A stretch of 6,702 nucleotides of DNA from Armatimonadota bacterium (lineage in GTDB: Bacteria; Armatimonadota; Zipacnadia; Zipacnadales; FEN-943). The position numbers were made by a program, and so were the translations under genes. The stretch covers positions 1 through 6,702 of the forward strand of contig JAKORR010000136.1 of the NCBI GenBank assembly GCA_029777735.1. The letters run 5' to 3'. Shown here one piece after another: positions 1 through 5,771 of the stretch. Numbering within the stretch: position 1 is the stretch's first letter; each line of letters starts with the position of its first letter. The notes beneath the pieces are model-generated. The model was not told where the DNA came from, did not search any database, and worked only from the letters and a program-made list of their open reading frames with translations.

Positions 1-87
1 CAAAGGAGCGTGCCGCTGACGAATCGTTCGGTGGGACCGTATACACAGGGAGAGAGGCCTGAGCCACCGACAGAGGTGATGTTGTCA
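1..87 (+). other. Leader upstream of the aldo/keto reductase
   Basis: This short stretch precedes the reductase. The reductase frame is open back to the window edge and has a GTG at position 10, but the encoded residues are rich in Pro, Gly and Glu and resemble no reductase N-terminus. The other two plus-strand frames carry TGA stops (at 17, 60 and 77). I see no convincing promoter hexamers. The stretch probably holds the untranslated leader, or the tail of an upstream region outside the window. Confidence 0.4.
73..79 (+). promoter_or_regulatory. Ribosome binding site deciding the reductase start
   Basis: GAGGTGA lies 8 bases before the ATG at 88. An ATG at 79 overlaps this site, so it would have no usable binding site of its own. 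This supports translation from 88, where the residues also begin to match the family. Confidence 0.65.
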
Positions 88-936
88 ATGCAGATACAGA
101 TACCCACAACCAAGCTCAGCAGCGGCTACGAGATCCCCGTCCTAGGGCTGGGGACTTGGGAGTTGACTGGCGAAGCCTGCCTCAAAGCAATACCTATCGC
201 CCTCGAGCTGGGCTATGTCCACATCGACACAGCCTTCTGGTATGGCAACCACGCACAGATTGCACAGGGCTTGGCCGAAGCCGGCGCCGATCGCACTAAG
301 CTATTCATCACATCGAAGATTCCACCGACCCACCTAGAACCCGAGAAACTGCTCAAGATTGGCGATATGTGCCTGGAGCAGTTGCAGATCGACTATCTGG
401 ACCTGCTGCTAATCCACTGGCCAAACAAGAAGGTCCCCATGGCTGACAGCTTGGCCGCGATGGCGCAGCTCGTGGACGCGGGCAAGACCCGCAGCATTGG
501 CGTGAGTAACTTCACCATTAACCACGTCAGAAAGGCCTTGCAGGTAAGCGTCCTGCCGGTAGCGGTAAACCAGGTGGAGCTGCATCCGCTGCTGTACCAG
601 GCCGAGCTCATCAAATTCTGCCAGGCCAATAGCGTGGTCGTCGAGGCCTATTCTCCCCTCTGCCGTGGCGAGATTCTGCGCCATCCTCAGGTCCTTGCCA
701 TCGCCAGGAAGTACGGCCGGACCGCCGCTCAGGTCTCGCTGCGCTGGCTGTTGCAGAAGGGCTGCGTGGTGCTTCCCAAGGCTAGCTCGGAGCCGCACCT
801 GCAGGACAATCTGGGGGCGCTGGGATGGGAACTGGAGGCTGAAGACATCACAGTCCTCGACAGTCTGGACCAGCACAAACGCATGGTAGACCCGGACTTC
901 GCCGAGTGGGACATCGCGCCGGAAGAGATTCTATAG
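88..936 (+). CDS. Aldo/keto reductase (2,5-diketo-D-gluconate reductase-like)
   Basis: This is a cytoplasmic NAD(P)H-dependent oxidoreductase that should reduce aldehydes or ketones to alcohols. From the ATG at 88 it has 282 residues, the usual length for prokaryotic single-domain (beta/alpha)8 reductases. The full catalytic tetrad is visible: Asp47 and Tyr52 in HIDTAFWYGN, Lys77 in ITSKIP, and His110 in LLLIHWP. Further family signatures are GLGTW (20-24), GVSNF (138-142), NQVELHP (161-167) and the cofactor-loop motif beginning PKASS at 230, with the usual Asn at 241. The position that normally holds the Arg binding the NADPH 2'-phosphate is His237, so NADH use is possible. The start was chosen from the binding site at 73-79; upstream starts at 10, 79 and 82 are less likely. 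The gene converges on the minus-strand cluster, so it is probably a separate transcription unit. The family is certain, the substrate is not known. Confidence 0.93.
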   Translation: MQIQIPTTKLSSGYEIPVLGLGTWELTGEACLKAIPIALELGYVHIDTAFWYGNHAQIAQGLAEAGADRTKLFITSKIPPTHLEPEKLLKIGDMCLEQLQIDYLDLLLIHWPNKKVPMADSLAAMAQLVDAGKTRSIGVSNFTINHVRKALQVSVLPVAVNQVELHPLLYQAELIKFCQANSVVVEAYSPLCRGEILRHPQVLAIARKYGRTAAQVSLRWLLQKGCVVLPKASSEPHLQDNLGALGWELEAEDITVLDSLDQHKRMVDPDFAEWDIAPEEIL

Positions 937-974
937 ATCCCTGGCCTGGGAAGCCACGACAAGGTGGAAGCACA

Positions 975-1003
975 GACGCGCTCCGGGTGTCCCGGAGCGC
1001 GTC
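975..1003. terminator. Hairpin between convergent genes, likely shared terminator
   Basis: A perfect 13-bp GC-rich inverted repeat (975-987 and 991-1003) has a 3-base loop, TGT. It lies 38 bases after the reductase stop and 37 bases after the end of the minus-strand deacetylase gene, so it is placed to stop transcription from both sides. The tail is weak: GTTTGGG on the plus strand and TGTGCTTCC on the minus strand, with no long U-run in either direction. It could therefore be an RNA 3'-end stabiliser or an attenuating stem rather than an efficient intrinsic terminator. Confidence 0.65.
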
Positions 1004-1040
1004 GTTTGGGCCAATTCCTGGAAACGACCGCAAGCACCTA

Positions 1041-1928
1041 TCACGCGTATTCTGCCGATAGCTCCTCGCAGCTCAGGAAGCGGGCGCTGCGGGCCGCAAG
1101 ACCGTCGATGAGAAGCCCCATCTGTTCAAGCGCGTAGGGGCCGCAGTTCTTGATGATGAAGGGGTCGGGTACCACGAAGCCCTCGCCGATGTGCATCTTC
1201 TCCGGTTGCTCCACGAACTCCCATGGATGGAAGTAGAAGCAGAGCACCGCGGGCAACCCACGCTGCTCAACGTAGCCGATAAAGCTATCGATGTGTGCCA
1301 ACAGTGCGTCGGCACCCTCTGTGCGAAACAGTGGCCACTGGTCCCGGTCGCGCCCGTACTCGTCTTGACTCTCCATCGCCATATCGGCGAAGTTCGGGAT
1401 CTCCAGCAGCCGCAGATCGCCTTCCTGCGTCCAGTCCTCAGCGCTGGGGTGATAGGGCACCAGTCGTTCGCGGTAGAAGTACATCGGATAGCTGGCGTCG
1501 GCCAGGTAGCCCATCGCCTCCAGTGCATTCGTCACCACCGTGCCGCCGAACAGGCGCGGGGAGCGAAAGGACACAGGCTCCCTGCCGGCAGCCTCGGCCA
1601 CCCATTGATGCGCAACCTCCAACCGGTGGGGAACCTCTTCTGGCAACAGGGGCTGCACGCCCGGCACCGGGAAGAGCGGCTCGCCCACGGTTTCGTGGTA
1701 TAATGCATGGTTACCCACTTCAAAGCCAACCCTTACGACCTCACGGGCTACCTCAGGATGCTCGCGTGCCGCAGCACCTGTGAAGAAGAAGGTCGCCCCT
1801 ACACCCTTGTCCTCCAGCATCCTCAGTAGCAGCGGCGTCCCGTGCTTGAGGCCCTCGTAGGTCGTATAGAAGCTACCAGCATCGGTCTCGCAGTCGAAAC
1901 CGAGCACCACTGTCGTTTGGTTAGCCAC
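1041..1928 (-). CDS. NodB-type polysaccharide deacetylase family protein
   Basis: This protein (295 residues, GTG start) belongs to the NodB / carbohydrate esterase 4-like superfamily, metal-dependent enzymes that remove acetyl groups from sugars or hydrolyse related amides, as PuuE-type allantoinases do. Visible motifs in order are FDCETD (11-16, presumed catalytic base Asp12 and nearby acidic ligand), GATFFFTG (44-51), the metal-binding NHALYH with His74 and His78, SFRSPR with Arg122 (120-125), and FYFHPWEF with His234 (231-238). No signal peptide or membrane segment precedes the domain, so a cytoplasmic enzyme acting on small molecules or oligosaccharides is more likely than a cell-wall deacetylase. 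The start is supported by an AAGG about 10 bases upstream. The gene is last in the three-gene cluster, 53 bases after the M24 gene. The family is clear; whether the substrate is an N-acetyl sugar or a ureido/amide compound cannot be told. Confidence 0.88.
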   Translation of the reverse strand: MANQTTVVLGFDCETDAGSFYTTYEGLKHGTPLLLRMLEDKGVGATFFFTGAAAREHPEVAREVVRVGFEVGNHALYHETVGEPLFPVPGVQPLLPEEVPHRLEVAHQWVAEAAGREPVSFRSPRLFGGTVVTNALEAMGYLADASYPMYFYRERLVPYHPSAEDWTQEGDLRLLEIPNFADMAMESQDEYGRDRDQWPLFRTEGADALLAHIDSFIGYVEQRGLPAVLCFYFHPWEFVEQPEKMHIGEGFVVPDPFIIKNCGPYALEQMGLLIDGLAARSARFLSCEELSAEYA

Positions 1929-1981
1929 ACCTATCGCCTACCTTGCGCCAACTGTCCAGCGCGAATTCCTCGACATTAGAC

Positions 1982-3145
1982 TCAGACGTCAAGCTCGATG
2001 ATCTCCATGCGAGCATCAGAAAGCCGTTCCACTTTTCCTTGGGCGATCCTCACACCGTTCTCCCAACGTAGCCCGAAGTCCTGGCAATACAGGAAGGTAT
2101 CCACCTGGAAGGTCATGTTCTCCTGCAGCGGGTACTCGGAATCGCTCTCCATCCAGGGCCGCTCGACTTCCATCAACCCAATGCCGTGGCAGGGCCCATA
2201 GAGCAGGTTCTCACCGCAGCCAGCGTCGTGCACGAACTGATAGAACTTCGCCACAACTTCCTTCGCGGGCAGCCCGACCTGCATCCACTCCTGGGTCTTG
2301 TAGTGCGCCTCGAGGCCCACTTCGGTCAATCGCCGCATTTCGTCGGTCATCTTACCCAGGCACAGAGGACGGCCGACGCTCGAGGAGTAGCCCGCCACAC
2401 GTGCGCCGATGTTGAGCTGTACGTAGTCGCCTTTCTGCAGCACGCGATGTCCAGGACGACCGATGGCGTGCGTCGAGTTGATACCCGATAGCACGTAGGT
2501 TGGATGTCCCTCGTACTCGGCGCCGTTCTCATACATGGCTCGCTGAGCAATGCCGACGACCTGAAGCTCGGTCATCCCCGGCCTCATCTCTGCGAGCACG
2601 GCCTCGAGAGCGACCTCCGAGATGCGGAAGGCCTCCCTCATGCAGTCCAGCTCCGCTGGGCTCTTGATAATGCGCATGTTCACAATGATGTCGTCAGCCT
2701 TGACAATCTCCGCGTCGGGCGCGCTTTCCCGCAAGACCTGGTAGATGGTCACAGGCAAGATGGACATGCCTGCGATACCAATGCGTCGGGGAGTGATGCC
2801 TAGCTCGGCGAAGATCGACGCGAAGGTATCGAGCTCAAGCTCCGGGTAGCCGGGTTCCGCCGACTCGCGGTATTCCAGGATCTTGCGCACAATAGATAAT
2901 TTACTGCGGTCGCGGGCGTAGGTCTCGCTCTCCGGACCGATGATCTGGATAGCCTCGCCCTCGGCAGGTACCAGGATACCCGCCGTTTCGAAGATGGGCC
3001 AGTAGTTGGACAGATACCGGACATTGGCGGGGTCAGCCTCGTTGGAGTGGACGAGCAGGACGTCCAACCTTTGTTCCTTCAGTGCCGCCTGTACCTTGGC
3101 AATGCGCTGTGAATACTCGCTGTCGGGAATAGTCATAGCAGACAT
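1982..3145 (-). CDS. M24 family (creatinase/Xaa-Pro dipeptidase-like) protein with degraded metal site
   Basis: This 387-residue protein has the two-domain layout of the M24 'pita-bread' family: a creatinase-type N-domain (about 10-150) and a C-terminal catalytic-fold domain (about 160-387, starting at the typical RIIKSPAELDCMREA segment). The fold is recognisable from LNIGARVAGYSSSVGR (244-259), CHGIGL (319-324), MTFQVDTFLY (344-353) and GVRIA (364-368). The five metal ligands of M24 peptidases (Asp, Asp, His, Glu, Glu) correspond here to Asn245, Ser256, His320, Asp349 and Ala368, so a two-metal peptidase is unlikely. Creatinase also lacks metals and has Asn at the first position, but its catalytic Glu in the TALERT segment aligns with Gly258. 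His226, at the usual substrate-binding His, is kept. A metal-free C-N hydrolase of unknown substrate or a non-catalytic binding protein are both possible. The ATG has a strong GGAGG site 8 bases upstream. The gene follows the glycosidase by 37 bases. Confidence 0.87.
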   Translation of the reverse strand: MSAMTIPDSEYSQRIAKVQAALKEQRLDVLLVHSNEADPANVRYLSNYWPIFETAGILVPAEGEAIQIIGPESETYARDRSKLSIVRKILEYRESAEPGYPELELDTFASIFAELGITPRRIGIAGMSILPVTIYQVLRESAPDAEIVKADDIIVNMRIIKSPAELDCMREAFRISEVALEAVLAEMRPGMTELQVVGIAQRAMYENGAEYEGHPTYVLSGINSTHAIGRPGHRVLQKGDYVQLNIGARVAGYSSSVGRPLCLGKMTDEMRRLTEVGLEAHYKTQEWMQVGLPAKEVVAKFYQFVHDAGCGENLLYGPCHGIGLMEVERPWMESDSEYPLQENMTFQVDTFLYCQDFGLRWENGVRIAQGKVERLSDARMEIIELDV

Positions 3146-3153
3146 AGTAATCG

Positions 3154-3158
3154 CCTCC
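3154..3158 (-). promoter_or_regulatory. Strong ribosome binding site of the M24 gene
   Basis: On the minus strand GGAGG lies 8 bases before the ATG at 3145, which fixes that start over the ATG at codon 4. Immediately upstream, CTCC (plus-strand 3162-3165) can pair with GGAG across a 3-base loop, so the site may be partly hidden in a small hairpin. Confidence 0.75.
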
Positions 3159-3182
3159 GTAGGAGTGTTGTTTTATCTTCCC

Positions 3183-5540
3183 TCAGCAGGGGTAGATACC
3201 CTTCCTCAAATCAACCGCCGGCAGTTGCTCACGCAGCCTCTCGTAAGCAGTATCGCTGAGTGGCTCTGTGTAGGGCTGGGGTTGTACAAGGCCTGTACCG
3301 GTCTCCAACCAGTGCGGGATAGTCGTGTCGGCCATTTCCCTCAGGTCGGCCACGCGCCGCTCGATGTCTTCAGGCGTGAACTGGTACGCGAAGCACTCAG
3401 AGTGCCACCCGAGGCGCGAATCGGCGACCACGTAGGGTAGACACGCCTCGGCGTTGGCTATCTCGGCGTGAATGACGTCGCGCAGACGGGCCAGCACCGC
3501 GCGCCTCTCTTCCTCGTTGGGCGAGCGCAGCAGGAACTCGCGTTCCACATAGAAGCGCATGGTGTTGCGCAGACTGGTGATCTGGTGGTAGGCACAGCGC
3601 GCCAGACCATACTCCCGGCACTGCTCGCGCGTTGGCTCGGCGATGTGCTCGAAGGCGCGCTCGAGCGCCAGAAGCCCGCGCTCCCATTCCTTCAGCAGTT
3701 CGCCGAGGCAGCGGTCGAGCCACAGCGCATCCTGGTCAGGGATAAGCGAAACGAGGTTGTCGCCGGGCGGCTGGTTGTCGCGCCAGTTGGGTGGCGCGGG
3801 CTTGTGGATTGGTTCTAGGAACCACGGGAAGGCTGGCCCCTGCACCTGTGGACCGCTGCTCAGCAGCGGTATGTGAAAGGGGTAGAAGTTCCAGGCCTGC
3901 GCGAAGTGTTCCCAGGCCTCGAGGACGTCAGGCACGGCTTCGGGTCCAAAGTAGTCGTGGGCCAGTTGCGCGAGAACCCGGTCCCGATTTTCTTCGAAGG
4001 GCTCCAGGTAGAGCCGCCCGGCCAGGTCTGTTATCAGGCCGGGGTAGTTGCCAAAGATCCAGCATCCTAGCATGCCGCTCGCGCCTGCGCGGCGCAGGGC
4101 TGCAAACTTGTTGTAGACCACACCTGGCAGGGGCAGGTGCGGGACGTTCGCTAGCTCGTGCGTGCTGAGGAACTGCAACTTCGCGTATACAGGCAGCCCG
4201 CGCTCTGCAGCCACATCCCTCGCCAGCCTGAAGCGTTCCGAAGGCCCCACAAAGCTCAGCGAATACTCATCGATAGGAAGCACACGCCCTAAGACATGTT
4301 TCTTGTCGCCGCGCTCGAAGTCGGCCATGTAGACCGTGTCCGCGGGCAGCTTGCGGATGATCTCGTGCTCCTCGGCCCGCCCGTACAGGCCCTCCCACGA
4401 CCAGTTCCAAGCGATCACGGGGGCCTCGGGCGCGACGGAGTGCACCCCCTCGGCGACGGCAGCAACCACCTCGACCACCACGTCACTCGGCCGGCGCTCG
4501 CGGCACCGCGGACACTGCAGGTTCTCGTAGGGGGGATCTCCAACGGCCCGCGAGTGCGAGAAGCAATGGGTGTGATGCTCCGAGGCCGTGATAAGGAACA
4601 CGCCGCCTAGACCAGACACCTCCTCGAACAGCCGCCGCGCACTCTGGCGCAGAAACTCCAGCACCTCCGGTTGGCTGGTACACATCGCAAAGGTCTGCGG
4701 CTCGTCGTCCATGACCGACGCTGACGGATGGCCCCGCAGATGCGGATACTTCTGCCAGAAGGGCGAATCGGCGGCCAGGTTGCGCGGCTCATTGAGGTAC
4801 AGATATACCCGAAGGCCGTACCTGGCCGCGCGCGCCACGAGCTCCCGCAGTCGTGGCAGCGCCACATCGGCCTGCTCGCCAAACTCTGGAAACACGTCGC
4901 AGGGAACAATGTCGCGCAGCTTCTGATGCAGCCACACGCCGTTGACCCTATGGTGCGCCAGGCGGTTCAGATACTCCTCGGGATAGTAGTCCTCGTCGCC
5001 AAGTAGCTCGTTTTTGTAATAAGGCGAGAAGAAGGACCGCAATAGCCGGTGCCTCAACCAGGGCTGACGGAGAACCGCCCCCGGCGCCAGGTATGGTCCC
5101 CCCGCCGACGCCATCCGCTCCTCTAGCTCGTACAGGGCGTACTGCAGGCCGCTTGCATCCGCACCGCGTATCAGCACACGTTCCGGCGTCACGTCCAACA
5201 CGTAGCTTTCAGGCACCGGGAGTTGGTGCGGCGCTAACCACAGTGCCACGACTTTCTCGGCTGAGGCATCCTCGTCACATTCCTCGACGTGCACATGTGT
5301 TCCCATGCACACTTCTAGGAATCGGGCAAAGTCGGCGGCGGCTGTGGCAAGCTGCTCCCCCGTGCCCGACGGCAGGAGCACTCGCCAGTCTGGCGTGATG
5401 ATGGCGGCTCCCGGCGGCGCCACTGCCCCCTCGCGCGCGACGCGGCGGCTGTGCAGCGGAGACCGCAGCTCCTCTCGATAGCCGTGCAATGGCTCAGCAA
5501 CGCCTTGGGGATAGCCAGGAATTCCCTGAAGGTCCTTCAC
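3183..5540 (-). CDS. GH20/GH67-like TIM-barrel glycoside hydrolase, cytoplasmic
   Basis: This 785-residue protein (GTG start) looks like a retaining-type glycosidase of the GH20/GH67/DUF4838 group. Residues about 45-145 resemble the alpha/beta domain before the barrel in beta-hexosaminidases and alpha-glucuronidases, with the characteristic SYVLDVTPERVLIRGADASG (112-131) leading into LQYALYELEE. The barrel follows from about 165: RLAHHRVNGVW (193-203), FPEFGE (217-222), ARYGLRVYLYLNEP (239-252), then GVFLITASEHH (313-323), where Glu321 is the best candidate general acid, and IAWNWSWEG (376-384), where Glu383 could be a second carboxylate. A Cys/His cluster (His325, Cys326, His329, Cys343, Cys346) may form a metal site. 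The C-terminal third (about 530-785) looks helical and starts with DYFGPEA. There is no signal peptide. The GTG is constrained by an in-frame stop just upstream; its ribosome site (GGTGA) is weak. It is the first gene of the cluster. The substrate is unknown; uronides and N-acetylhexosaminides are both possible. Confidence 0.78.
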   Translation of the reverse strand: MKDLQGIPGYPQGVAEPLHGYREELRSPLHSRRVAREGAVAPPGAAIITPDWRVLLPSGTGEQLATAAADFARFLEVCMGTHVHVEECDEDASAEKVVALWLAPHQLPVPESYVLDVTPERVLIRGADASGLQYALYELEERMASAGGPYLAPGAVLRQPWLRHRLLRSFFSPYYKNELLGDEDYYPEEYLNRLAHHRVNGVWLHQKLRDIVPCDVFPEFGEQADVALPRLRELVARAARYGLRVYLYLNEPRNLAADSPFWQKYPHLRGHPSASVMDDEPQTFAMCTSQPEVLEFLRQSARRLFEEVSGLGGVFLITASEHHTHCFSHSRAVGDPPYENLQCPRCRERRPSDVVVEVVAAVAEGVHSVAPEAPVIAWNWSWEGLYGRAEEHEIIRKLPADTVYMADFERGDKKHVLGRVLPIDEYSLSFVGPSERFRLARDVAAERGLPVYAKLQFLSTHELANVPHLPLPGVVYNKFAALRRAGASGMLGCWIFGNYPGLITDLAGRLYLEPFEENRDRVLAQLAHDYFGPEAVPDVLEAWEHFAQAWNFYPFHIPLLSSGPQVQGPAFPWFLEPIHKPAPPNWRDNQPPGDNLVSLIPDQDALWLDRCLGELLKEWERGLLALERAFEHIAEPTREQCREYGLARCAYHQITSLRNTMRFYVEREFLLRSPNEEERRAVLARLRDVIHAEIANAEACLPYVVADSRLGWHSECFAYQFTPEDIERRVADLREMADTTIPHWLETGTGLVQPQPYTEPLSDTAYERLREQLPAVDLRKGIYPC

Positions 5541-5586
5541 CGGTAATCACCAAGAAGATATTCCTCTCCGATGCGTAGTCTCCTCC

Positions 5587-5598
5587 CGTCCCGGGACG
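5587..5598. promoter_or_regulatory. Palindromic candidate operator
   Basis: CGTCCCGGGACG is a perfect 12-bp palindrome, 47 bases upstream of the left-hand glycosidase start and inside the divergent promoter region. Its symmetry and position suit a dimeric regulator, but it is short, very GC-rich, and seen only once, so chance is a real alternative. Confidence 0.3.
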
Positions 5599-5737
5599 CC
5601 GGACACCTTGGGCTTAGCACGGTCGCCCCACTCCCTTGCCCAGCGCTGATTCTGCTCGGAGTCCCGCGCTTAGTAGGCGAACAGGTATTGCCGCCTCGTG
5701 CGGCGAAAGCCACATCCTATCGGTTCCAGGACTGGCA

Positions 5738-5753
5738 GAGGCCACAGGGCCTC
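5738..5753 (+). promoter_or_regulatory. Leader stem next to the ribosome site of the second glycosidase
   Basis: GAGGCC and GGCCTC form a 6-bp stem with a 4-base loop (ACAG), ending one base before the AGGGAGG ribosome site. The right arm contains part of CCTCC (5750-5754), which could instead pair with GGAGG (5757-5761). The two pairings exclude each other, a layout that could tune translation. No measurement supports this. Confidence 0.3.
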
Positions 5754-5754
5754 C

Positions 5755-5761
5755 AGGGAGG
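5755..5761 (+). promoter_or_regulatory. Ribosome binding site of the second glycosidase
   Basis: AGGGAGG lies 10 bases before the ATG at 5772 and is the strongest plus-strand ribosome site in this part of the window. It supports the chosen start for the truncated gene. Confidence 0.75.
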
Positions 5762-5771
5762 ATTAATCGAC

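Larger units (their letters stand above)
5541..5771. promoter_or_regulatory. Divergent intergenic region between the two glycosidase genes
   Basis: The two paralogous glycosidase genes point away from each other across these 231 bp, so both promoters and any shared operator must lie here. No -35/-10 pair close to the sigma-70 consensus is visible on either strand. The region holds a perfect 12-bp palindrome (5587-5598), a small inverted repeat at 5690-5704 (GCCGC, 5-base loop, GCGGC), and a 6-bp stem just before the right-hand ribosome site. No coding sequence of convincing length is seen. Confidence 0.6.

Noticed and set aside
10..87. N-terminal extension of the reductase from the GTG at 10
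   Set aside because: The AGGAG before it is only one base away, the added residues do not resemble reductases, and the ATG at 88 has a well-spaced GAGGTGA and gives the normal family length.
1191..1783. Two overlapping plus-strand open frames of 160-170 codons
   Set aside because: They run opposite the NodB gene, whose motifs are all intact; the products resemble nothing and arise from the high GC content.
3397..3723. A minus-strand open frame in another frame of the glycosidase gene, as a sign of frameshift
   Set aside because: The 785-codon frame continues unbroken through this stretch with sensible helical sequence, so no frameshift is needed.
5690..5704. Small GCCGC/GCGGC hairpin as a terminator or attenuator
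   Set aside because: Only a 5-bp stem with no U-run; such stems are expected by chance in GC-rich DNA.
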